This document shows positions 45,348 to 52,197 of a DNA stretch of 64,000 nucleotides, piece by piece. The notes beneath the pieces were generated by a model. That model saw only the letters and a program-made list of their open reading frames with translations. It searched no databases and had not been told where the DNA came from. Source of the stretch: Caldilineaceae bacterium (GTDB taxonomy: Bacteria > Chloroflexota > Anaerolineae > Caldilineales > Caldilineaceae); the NCBI GenBank assembly GCA_022821545.1, contig JAJEDJ010000001.1, forward strand, positions 124,001 to 188,000, read 5' to 3'. Numbering within the stretch: the stretch's first letter is position 1; the number at the start of each line of letters is the position of its first letter. Made by a program: the position numbers and the translations under genes.

Positions 45348-47027
45348 TTACTTCTCGGCGACGTAGATGTCGAGCAGGGTCGCCCAGTTGTTGTCTACGT
45401 TGGTGCCGAAGTTCTTGATATGAGGCTTGACGCTGTAGCCGTAGGGATCCCAGATCATGGGGATGATGGGATAGTGGCCGAGCAACCTGGCCTCGGCCTC
45501 CTGGACTTTGGCGCAGAACTCGGGATCGTCGCGGGACATGCCCTTGAGGGCGTCGATCATATCCGCCAGTTCGGCGTCGGCGGCAGCGCTGCCGGCCTTT
45601 TCGGCGTTCCCGTAGTTGTTAAAGTGGCCGGCCAGGAAGTTGGGCGGGTCGGGAAGGATTGCGCCAAGGCTCTGGCGGCGCACATTGACAAGGTCGGCGT
45701 CCTGGCCCCAGACATCCAGCCAGCCGGGTCGGATTTCGACGTTGGTGATGCCCAGGTTGTTTTTCCACTGTTCGACCATGATTTCCGCGGTGCGGATGTA
45801 GTTGGGGGACTGTCCGCCGGTGCTGATGCGGATCATGGGCAGGTCTTCCGGTCCGCCGTACTTGGAGGCGGCCAGCTCCTGCTTGGCCAGTTCGGGGTCG
45901 AAGCCGAAGTCGGGCCAGTTGCCCTCTTTGTAGCACTGGAGCTCCGGGGTCAGCAGCGTTGACATGAACCTGTCGTCACGCGTGCCCTCCCAGGCTGCGG
46001 AAATCGCGGGACGCCAGTCGACTGCGTGGACGAGCGCGCGGCGCACGTTCACATCGTCAAGGGGCTCGACACCGGCCCAGAAGGTATAGAAGAGATTTGT
46101 GGCGTAGGGAATGACGGTGAAGGTGCCTTCTTCCAACTGCTCGCGCACGTTGGTGAGGAAAAAGGCAATGTCGACCTCGTCGTTCTGCCACATGATGAAG
46201 GAGATGTTCTCATCGGCGGAAGGTGTAGCGATGATGCGCTCGATGAAGGGCTTTTTGTCGCCCCACCAGTTGGGGTTCTGCACGATCTCAAATCTCTGCT
46301 CGTCTACGTCCCAGTCCTGGATCATGAAGGGGCCGTTTACGCGTGTGTCGGCCGTGGCAGAGAAGCTTTCGCCGGTGATGTCATCGACCTTGACGAAGCC
46401 GGTGTCAAAGAGGGCGACGCGCTGCGGGAACAGCGGATCGGGGGCGCTCAGTGTGACCTGAAGGGTCTTGTCATCAACGGCAACGACACCTGAGATCTCG
46501 TCAGATTCGCCGTCGATGACGGCCTGCGCGCCCTCGATCAGGTCGAAACCGGTGAAGAGAGCGAGGTAGCAGCCGGCGCATTTTTCAGGATGCAGACCGT
46601 ACTCCCAGTACTCTTTTGCATCGCTGGCGAGAACAGGTGAACCGTCGTTCCAAACAGCGTCCGGGTGGATATGAATGGTGTATACGCTCTGGTCCTCGTT
46701 GGCGTCGATGCCGGTCGCCAGCCAGGGCGACAGGTTATGGTTGGCGTCGCGGAGGAAGAAGGGCATAAACATGTGGGAAATAATGAAACGACCAAAGCCG
46801 CCTTCCGCCGCTGGATTCAGGCGGCCAAAGCCGCGAGCGACGTAACGGATAACCTGCTCTTCGGCGGCGTCGGCGGGTAGTTCGCGGCCCATCATTTCGC
46901 CGTCATCAGCCATGGCGGTGTCGCCGGTGTCCGATGCAGCCGGGGCTGCCGGAGCAGCGCAAGCACCGAGCACGACCGACAGCAAGATGAGCGCAGAAAT
47001 CGCGAAGCGGAGATGCCATTGTCTCAT
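45348..47027 (-). CDS. family-5 solute-binding lipoprotein, first of three in tandem
   Basis: 559 aa. Lipobox LGAC with Cys23, linker with SDTGDTAMADDG, DAAEEQVIRYVAR block and CxxC at C150/C153 (EKCAGC). AAGGAGA 7 nt before the ATG. First gene of the importer D/E/F operon, likely read from the promoter at 47271-47299. With the next two genes it forms a triplicated receptor set in front of a single DppB/DppC pair. Confidence 0.92.
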   Translation of the reverse strand: MRQWHLRFAISALILLSVVLGACAAPAAPAASDTGDTAMADDGEMMGRELPADAAEEQVIRYVARGFGRLNPAAEGGFGRFIISHMFMPFFLRDANHNLSPWLATGIDANEDQSVYTIHIHPDAVWNDGSPVLASDAKEYWEYGLHPEKCAGCYLALFTGFDLIEGAQAVIDGESDEISGVVAVDDKTLQVTLSAPDPLFPQRVALFDTGFVKVDDITGESFSATADTRVNGPFMIQDWDVDEQRFEIVQNPNWWGDKKPFIERIIATPSADENISFIMWQNDEVDIAFFLTNVREQLEEGTFTVIPYATNLFYTFWAGVEPLDDVNVRRALVHAVDWRPAISAAWEGTRDDRFMSTLLTPELQCYKEGNWPDFGFDPELAKQELAASKYGGPEDLPMIRISTGGQSPNYIRTAEIMVEQWKNNLGITNVEIRPGWLDVWGQDADLVNVRRQSLGAILPDPPNFLAGHFNNYGNAEKAGSAAADAELADMIDALKGMSRDDPEFCAKVQEAEARLLGHYPIIPMIWDPYGYSVKPHIKNFGTNVDNNWATLLDIYVAEK

Positions 47028-47270
47028 GTGTCGTTCTCCTTATGAAGTTGGTGGAACTCAGGTTTTTGGCGCCGCCAATGGGGACGGCGGTGGATAAGAC
47101 AATCTTTACTTGCGCAAGCTTGATATATCAGAGCCGTCAACTCTTCGGACAGTCGAATTCACCGCAGTGTGGATATTCGGCGGACGATCCGAAAGGGCAA
47201 AGGCTGCTTGCCACAGAAGGTTCGCGCGGCGGTGCGGGAGCCAGTGTGGGCGGCCCGCGCGACCGCCGCA
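47028..47270 (-). promoter_or_regulatory. 5' leader of the triple binding-protein operon
   Basis: About 240 nt between the predicted promoter and the first ATG, without a gene. A CTTGCGCAAG palindrome and a weak CCGCC/GGCGG pair are seen near 47065-47120; no known regulatory RNA was recognised. Confidence 0.35.
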
Positions 47271-47299
47271 ACTATGCCAAATGGCGGGCTCGTTGTCAA
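47271..47299 (-). promoter_or_regulatory. promoter of the triple binding-protein operon
   Basis: Minus strand: TTGACA (47299-47294), 17-bp spacer, CATAGT (47276-47271), 29 bp past the stop codon of the upstream flavoenzyme gene. The -35 is perfect; the -10 matches four of six. Confidence 0.55.
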
Positions 47300-47327
47300 G
47301 TTTGGGCAGGGGCCGCGCGGTACCGGA

Positions 47328-48536
47328 TCAGTGGCGGCGTCGGAGGGCGTCGGCCTGTACGACGGTTGTAGCAAGGTAGGCGTCGGTATCCTCCGGGGAG
47401 AAGCGGGCGGGTGAAAAGGCGGCGACATCGACGCTGGGGGCGTCACCTGCGGCCAGCTCGGCCAGAAGCAGACCGGCCACCGGACTGTAGGCGAAACCAC
47501 CTGAATGGAAGGCGGCGCCCACGACCAGGCCGGGAAGTTGGGGCAGCGTGCCCAGGACCGGCTCACCGTCAAGCGAGAAGGAGATCAGCCCGACCTGCTC
47601 GGTCTCCCAGCGGGTGGCGGCCAGTTTGGGGACGAGAGGCGACAGATTCTCTGAGAGACGGCTGCGAAGACTCCGGGTAGCCGCCAGCCCCGACATGTGA
47701 AAGCCAAGATCGGCGACGCGCTCCTCCTCCCTGTCTTCGGTCTCCCCTCCGGCCAGTATGCGGAAGTCGGTTGTACGCAGGCGCGCCGGGCGGATGTAGC
47801 CGCCGTAGGGGTTGGCGTTGATGGCCGGGATCGAAAGGCGTTCTTCCAGTTCCGAGGAGACGTACCGCTGGTGGACAAAGGATTTTATGGGCAGGCGCAC
47901 GCCGCACAGGTCCATGAACGCCGCGGTCCAGGCGTGGACGGTGGAGATCACGACGTCGGCCTCCAGCACGCCAATGGCGGTCTGCACGCCGGAAACGCGG
48001 CCATTCTCGATATGCAGACCGCTCACGCGGGCGTTCTCGCGTATTTCAACACCGAGATCGCGGCAGCGTCTGGCCAGCGCCGGCACAAACTCATGCGGCT
48101 CGCTGTAGCCTCCCAGGGCGTCGTGGAGTCCGATCAGGTCGTCTTCAGGCGTCAGGTCGGGCCAGCGGCGGCGCATCTGCGCAGCGTCGAGGATTTCGTA
48201 GGCGAAGCCGAGGCGATCATACAGGGGGAGCAGCTCTTCCCGTTCCGGCCAGGACGCCGGGTCGAACAGGTTCAGGCAGCCGACGTTCTGGAAACGGTAG
48301 CCGTACGGTTCCAGGTCTGCGCTCAACTCCTGGTAGAGGCGGAGGCTGATCATTCGCGCCAGGACGCCGGTCTCCGACCAGAGCAGGCCGGTGATGATGC
48401 CGCCGGCACGGCTGCTGGAGCCGTCGCCGACCTGGCCTTTTTCCAACAGCGTGACCTTGTCGGACTGCCTGCGCGCCAACTGGTAGGCGGTGTTGAGGCC
48501 GATTGCGCCTCCGCCGATGACAATGTATCCAGGCAT
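47328..48536 (-). CDS. FAD-dependent oxidoreductase, DAO (amino-acid/glycine oxidase-like) family
   Basis: 402 aa counted from ATG 48536, where the protein begins with the dinucleotide-binding fold YIVIGGGAIGLNTAYQLA and, at the end of the second strand, LLEKG. Other DAO marks: SSSRAGGI, an STVHAWT strand for FAD, and the C-terminal GAAFHSGGFAYSPVAG loop over the flavin. An in-frame TTG 48 bp upstream is possible; neither start has a well-placed ribosome site. Family members oxidise secondary amines such as sarcosine, glycine or D-amino acids and make H2O2. It lies upstream of the triple binding-protein operon and could deaminate an imported amine. Confidence 0.82.
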   Translation of the reverse strand: MPGYIVIGGGAIGLNTAYQLARRQSDKVTLLEKGQVGDGSSSRAGGIITGLLWSETGVLARMISLRLYQELSADLEPYGYRFQNVGCLNLFDPASWPEREELLPLYDRLGFAYEILDAAQMRRRWPDLTPEDDLIGLHDALGGYSEPHEFVPALARRCRDLGVEIRENARVSGLHIENGRVSGVQTAIGVLEADVVISTVHAWTAAFMDLCGVRLPIKSFVHQRYVSSELEERLSIPAINANPYGGYIRPARLRTTDFRILAGGETEDREEERVADLGFHMSGLAATRSLRSRLSENLSPLVPKLAATRWETEQVGLISFSLDGEPVLGTLPQLPGLVVGAAFHSGGFAYSPVAGLLLAELAAGDAPSVDVAAFSPARFSPEDTDAYLATTVVQADALRRRH

Positions 48537-48638
48537 GGTTTTGGCTTTGACGTCCTCTTCAGGTTGAGTTACTGCGGGCGGCAATGCGCTATAGGCTGCG
48601 GGGACAGCGTATCATGTCTTGTCTCTCCGGCCAATGGC

Positions 48639-48699
48639 GAGGAGTGAGGGGGACTGCGAGGAGAGAGGGGAGAGGAGTGAGGGGAGAGAGGGAGGAGGG
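48639..48699. repeat. GA-rich low-complexity tract (left edge of island)
   Basis: About 60 bp almost purely purine on the plus strand, built of GAGGAG, GAGAGG and GTGAGGGG variants. A similar tract lies at 54471-54518 at the other end of the nuclease/helicase island. The ~100 bp between it and the flavoenzyme start show no clear promoter. Confidence 0.6.
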
Positions 48700-49001
48700 C
48701 GCTGAAGGATTTTGCCGCCTTTAGTCACTATTTGACACTTTTTTGACACGTTTTGCAGGGGGGACTTTCCCGTTCCATTCGACGGTTCAACAGGGGGTGC
48801 ATTTGGGGATTTTGACAAGTTTTGACAAGTTTTGACAGACTTTTGGGGGGACCCCCCCTTTTTTCATGCTGTGGTTCAATCGTGAGAGCGCTGAAGGATT
48901 TTGACACGTTTTGACACATTCCGGCACGTTTTGACATATTATGATATATTCTGGCATTTTCGTTGGGGAGTCTTCCGTTTCATTCATCGGCTCAATAGTG
49001 A
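48699..49001. repeat. three-unit non-coding array of 10-bp TTTTGACA repeats
   Basis: Seven exact TTTTGACA octamers start at 48741, 48810, 48820, 48830, 48899, 48909 and 48929, mostly in strict 10-bp phase; degenerate units (TTCCGGCA, TTATGATA, TTCTGGCA) keep the phase to 48958. A higher order is visible: GCGCTGAAGGATTTTG occurs at 48699 and 48888, and each octamer run ends in a G-rich stretch followed by a TTTCATTC..CGGTTCAA-like tail (48772, 48862, 48977). The middle unit contains GGGGGG-A-CCCCCCC followed by T6 (48845-48864). Read on the minus strand, the array gives only low-complexity frames, so it looks non-coding. Function unknown: protein-binding array, origin-like iterons or a mobile repeat are possible. 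Confidence 0.8.
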
Positions 49002-49081
49002 GAGAGAAAAGAGGGAACGGTGAAATATAGAGTACGCGAAGAGGGCCGAACCGGCGCCGCGCAGTTGTGAATCTTCGCGAA

Positions 49082-49110
49082 TTGTCAGGACGAGTTGGAA
49101 TCCGTAAAAT
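49082..49110 (+). promoter_or_regulatory. promoter of the nuclease gene set
   Basis: TTGTCA (49082-49087), 17-bp spacer, TAAAAT (49105-49110), about 70 nt before the TTG start at 49184. One mismatch in the -35 box and one in the -10 box. Confidence 0.65.
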
Positions 49111-49183
49111 AGGGTACATCATTTTCGCTGGGAAATAGTGGAGAGTCTGTAACCTTTTTCGGAAAAGCAAGAGAGGCAGGAAA

Positions 49184-49906
49184 TTGAGCGAGTTCGTTCT
49201 AAGCTCCTCCAGGATCAGGGTCTGGAGGCGGCCTGAAGATCATCCTTTGCTGAGACAGACCGATACGGCGCATCCAGCGTTCCAAGGGAAGTTGAGTGAG
49301 CGGTTTCCGCCGTCGATCGCGGAAGGATTGCCAAAGGTCCTCAGCGAGAATTCCGAGGATGCCCGCACCTGGCACTATTTCAGTCCCTTGCTAAGAGACG
49401 AGCCGCAGAGGTCTCGCGTCCTGACCCAACTCATACGGCAATCGTTTTTTGGCGCGGTGCCGCCCCAGGTCTTTAAGGACATTCCTGCGGCGAAGCTGGA
49501 GTTTTGGCCGAAGCTGCCACCGCCTCCAAGCCGGCCGCAGGCGGAGGGCGATTCGGAGCCGGACGTTATGATCACGCTGGGGAAGAGCGCGGTGATACTG
49601 GTTGAGGCCAAGTGCCATTCCGGCGTAAGCGAGTTCACGAAGTTCGACCGCAAACGGGACCAGGTGATCCGCCTGATCGACGTCGGTTCGTGGTACGCTC
49701 GCCAGCATGGATTCGATTGTGTCTGTTTCCTTGTCTTGCAGTACGGCGACGCCCAGACTAATGCCGAGAAGATCGTCAGCCGCTACGCAGGCCAACCGGA
49801 GGCGATCCAGAAGGCGCTGCCCTATCGGGATGATTTGACTGAAGGGGAGTTCAGCCGGCTTGCGGGGGCAGTGGCGTACGTTCGGTGGCCTGATCCGTTG
49901 TTTTGA
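49184..49906 (+). CDS. PD-(D/E)XK nuclease-like protein 1
   Basis: 240 aa, not recognised as a named family. The core of the PD-(D/E)XK fold is visible: EPDVMI with Asp127 in the second strand, then VILVEAK with Glu141 and Lys143, followed by a helix rich in polar residues (SEFTKFDRKRDQVIRLIDVGSWYAR). TTG start; GGCAGGAAA lies just before it and no other start explains the conserved N-terminus. The last third (about 163-240) is duplicated as a pseudogene at 51710-51960. Probably a sequence- or structure-specific DNase in a defence-type island; the substrate is unknown. Confidence 0.7.
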   Translation: MSEFVLSSSRIRVWRRPEDHPLLRQTDTAHPAFQGKLSERFPPSIAEGLPKVLSENSEDARTWHYFSPLLRDEPQRSRVLTQLIRQSFFGAVPPQVFKDIPAAKLEFWPKLPPPPSRPQAEGDSEPDVMITLGKSAVILVEAKCHSGVSEFTKFDRKRDQVIRLIDVGSWYARQHGFDCVCFLVLQYGDAQTNAEKIVSRYAGQPEAIQKALPYRDDLTEGEFSRLAGAVAYVRWPDPLF

Positions 49907-49969
49907 GGAAGCATTGAAGATGCCTGGCTGTGTCAGGCTGGTCTTCGCCCAGCATACGAGGAATGGCAG

Positions 49970-50653
49970 ATGACGCGTGAACGACCAATGGCAAAAAAGG
50001 GTAGTAAGAAGTGGCTTCAACTTGCGGTCAATGACTACCCTGATGTCTTATTTGACCTCGTGGTTCCGAATTTGGCTCCGAAACCAACGAGAATAAGTTG
50101 GCGTTCTCCCTTGCGATCCGATGGATTTTCCGAATACCGAGACAAGAAATTTATTGACAAACTAGGGCTGAAACTGGAAGATCGGCCCTTGAAGAGTTTC
50201 TGGCCTGGCGGTGGGCCTCGTTGGGATGCGCTCGGCAGAACTGACATCTCCCAAATATTGCTTGTTGAAGCAAAGGCCCGCGTAGGAGAAATAAAAGAGC
50301 AAGGGACCGACGCGTCTGGAGATTCAAGAGAAAGAATAGATTGCAGCCTTAAGGAAACGCAGAGATTCCTTGGTGTTGACACGACAGTAGATTGGTCGAA
50401 GTATCCCCACTATCAGTTCGCCAACCGCCTCGCACACTTGTACCTTCTGTCCGAAAAGAACTGCATTGATGCCTACCTTCTGATGATATACTTCCTCAAT
50501 GATGAAGTTATGGGGGGGCCGGATTCAATAGGCCAATGGGAAGCCGCTATCCGTACACACCACGAAGGCATGGGCCTGCGCCAAGACCACTGCCTGTCAG
50601 ACCGGGTCATAAACCTCTATTTGGATGTTCGCAAATTGGGAAAAGAAAATTGA
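49970..50653 (+). CDS. PD-(D/E)XK nuclease-like protein 2
   Basis: 227 aa. PRWDALG with Asp86 and ILLVEAKA with Glu100 and Lys102 fit a PD-(D/E)XK core; a helical C-terminal half follows (LAHLYLLSEKN...YLLMIYFLND). The N-terminus is basic and could contact DNA. ATG 49970 after GAGGAA; an inner ATG at 49988 is possible. Base composition is clearly more AT-rich than the surrounding metabolic genes, suggesting transfer. Its TGA overlaps the TTG start of the next gene by 4 bp, so proteins 2 and 3 are probably made together. Confidence 0.68.
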   Translation: MTRERPMAKKGSKKWLQLAVNDYPDVLFDLVVPNLAPKPTRISWRSPLRSDGFSEYRDKKFIDKLGLKLEDRPLKSFWPGGGPRWDALGRTDISQILLVEAKARVGEIKEQGTDASGDSRERIDCSLKETQRFLGVDTTVDWSKYPHYQFANRLAHLYLLSEKNCIDAYLLMIYFLNDEVMGGPDSIGQWEAAIRTHHEGMGLRQDHCLSDRVINLYLDVRKLGKEN

Positions 50654-51408
50654 CGAGCTTATTTGATGGCACATTCGGGAATGAAGATCCTCGGGAGATT
50701 TACAGTTTGATGGAACGCAATTATCCTGGCGCTCCTTGTTCCGAATCGAAGAAACTTTGGCTGCATCGGCGCAGATGCAATATCCGTGCTCACAATCCAT
50801 CGTCTGAAACGATTCTTGAGAGAGCTGTCGCTAATCTTGCGGAGTATGGCCACATGCCCTTGTGGTTCAATCAGTGTCCGGTAGCGCCTGGGATTGTTGA
50901 CCCTTATGATGACAATAATCGTTGTGTCGATCTGGTTTACTTGGCCGAATCAAGTAGAATTGTGCGACTTGTCGAATTAAAGTGGATGAGCAATGATCCC
51001 ATTTCCGCATTGGCGCAGATTCTCAGATACGGTGTCGCGTATATCTTTTGCCGCGTCCACAAAGATGAATTGCCACTCGAAGGTCGGCCTTTGATGGACG
51101 CTCACCAAGTCAATTTGGAAGTCGTGGCGCCACTCCGATTCTATGGTGGTTATGATGAGAGAGACCGCTACGCGAGTGTTAGCAAATCCCTACACGAGTT
51201 TGCCCGTTTCAAGACCGACGGCGCGTTGTCAATGTCACTGAGGGCGCTTGCGTTCCCAAAGGAGTTTGAGGAAGTGCCGTTTCAGAACGGGCAAGAGGTC
51301 AAGGAGAAATGCTTCACTGAAGAATTGACCACTGAAGGCCGAAAGGTTCGCGTTGCCTTTGAGAGGCTTACTCCAGTATGGCCCAACTCAAATGAATCGG
51401 GAGAGTAA
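50650..51408 (+). CDS. PD-(D/E)XK nuclease-like protein 3 with RecB-like QxxxY motif
   Basis: 252 aa from TTG 50650, which overlaps the preceding stop codon (TTGA). Active-site pattern: Glu57 in a leading helix (SSETILERAVA), CVDLVYLAE with Asp94, RLVELKW with Glu109 and Lys111, then ALAQILRYGVAY whose Gln123 and Tyr127 match the QxxxY of RecB-family nucleases. This is the most complete nuclease motif of the three. The end of the gene runs into a segment resembling the ribosome-site region of the Gfo/Idh gene at 54575, so its last codons may have been gained by recombination. Confidence 0.7.
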   Translation: MTSLFDGTFGNEDPREIYSLMERNYPGAPCSESKKLWLHRRRCNIRAHNPSSETILERAVANLAEYGHMPLWFNQCPVAPGIVDPYDDNNRCVDLVYLAESSRIVRLVELKWMSNDPISALAQILRYGVAYIFCRVHKDELPLEGRPLMDAHQVNLEVVAPLRFYGGYDERDRYASVSKSLHEFARFKTDGALSMSLRALAFPKEFEEVPFQNGQEVKEKCFTEELTTEGRKVRVAFERLTPVWPNSNESGE

Positions 51409-51411
51409 CAG

Positions 51412-51960
51412 CGATAGACCTTCGCATCGGACTCATCAACTGCGGCAGCTGGACACGCATGGCCTACGTGCCAGCGACAGGCCGCGACCGCGCCGAGTGG
51501 CGCCACGCAGCAGCGGATTCGCAGCGAGCGGATTCGCAGCGAGCGGGGAACAGGCATCGCTGTATTCTCCAACGCCGAAAAGCTGTTGAGCGGGCCAGCG
51601 GTGGACGCGGTGTTCATCGCGGTCTCCGAGGCTGCTCACGAGGAGGCGCGGGGCGCGGCGCTGGAGGCAGGCGCGCCGATGTTCTATGAGCCGCCGCTCG
51701 CCAGCAGGCGGGACCAGGTGATTCGCTAGCTTGACGTCGGTTCTTGGTACGCCCGTCAGGTTGTCTTTGGTTGCGTCTGTCTGCTTGTCTTGCAGTACGG
51801 CGACGCCCAGATCAATGCCCAGAAGGTCGTCAATCGCTTTGCCGGTCAACTGGAGGCAATCCGGAAGGCGCTGCCCTACCGGGATGATTTGACTGAGGGG
51901 GAGTTCAGCCGGCTTGCGGGGGCACTGGCCTACGTGCGGTGGCCGGATCCAATGACATGA
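51412..51960 (+). pseudogene. chimeric pseudogene: Gfo/Idh N-terminus joined to nuclease-1 C-terminus
   Basis: The first ~300 bp (51412-51708) align with the start of the Gfo/Idh gene at 54575: RIGLI..G.WTRMAYVPA and, after a frame change, AVFSNAEKLLSGPAVDAVFIAVSEAAHEE and MFYEPPL. The ATG is replaced by ATA, and a 15-bp unit is doubled at 51513-51542. At about 51708 it switches to the last third of nuclease protein 1: RDQVIR, a TAG stop, then LDVGSWYARQ, VLQYGDAQ, ALPYRDDLTEGEFSRLAGALAYVRWPDP and TGA. The switch keeps the reading frame. Even the region before the start (GGGAGAG...CGAT) resembles that of the real Gfo/Idh gene. Clearly a recombination product of two local genes, not functional as either. 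Confidence 0.85.
51513..51542 (+). repeat. 15-bp tandem duplication inside the chimeric pseudogene
   Basis: GCGGATTCGCAGCGA occurs twice in a row (51513-51527, 51528-51542); the intact Gfo/Idh gene has a single related copy (near 54701). Confidence 0.85.
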
Positions 51961-52197
51961 AGTGGTGCAACGGCCTGCCTCAACCTCCTAAGACTGACGT
52001 TGGCCCCACATCGGACATGGGGCACTGCTACTTCAATTTGCAACTTCTGTTGAGTGAACTGTGCTTCCATTATGGTAGCTTTCCTGCATCCCAATAACAG
52101 CCCTTAGTGTCTCTAAATGAAAAACCTTACAGATGGTTTCCCGCGTCTATGAAGGCACGCAACAGGCTTTGATCGCCCTCTGATTGAGAGGCTCTGG
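51961..52197 (+). other. intergenic stretch before the nuclease-helicase gene
   Basis: 237 bp without a gene. A weak stem GCCCCA (52003-52008) with TGGGGC (52018-52023) is present; promoter-like TTGAGT (52050) and TATGGT (52071) boxes are too close together to be convincing. Composition shifts to AT-rich here. Confidence 0.35.

Noticed and set aside
48899..48946. Series of promoters made of TTGACA boxes
   Set aside because: The boxes are 10 bp apart and no TATAAT-like sequence lies 16-18 bp downstream of any of them; only the separate promoter at 49082-49110 has proper spacing.
48731..48958. CRISPR array
   Set aside because: Units are 10 bp and contiguous, with no 28-37-bp repeats, no unique spacers and no cas genes.
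48612..49170. Three overlapping minus-strand frames (68-127 codons) in the TTTTGACA array
   Set aside because: They consist of translated repeats without ribosome sites or conserved domains, so they look like by-products of the array.
50536..50649. Extended start of nuclease protein 3 inside the gene for protein 2
   Set aside because: The 38 extra residues are an out-of-frame reading of protein 2; composition is unlike the rest, and the TTG overlapping the stop codon gives normal coupling.
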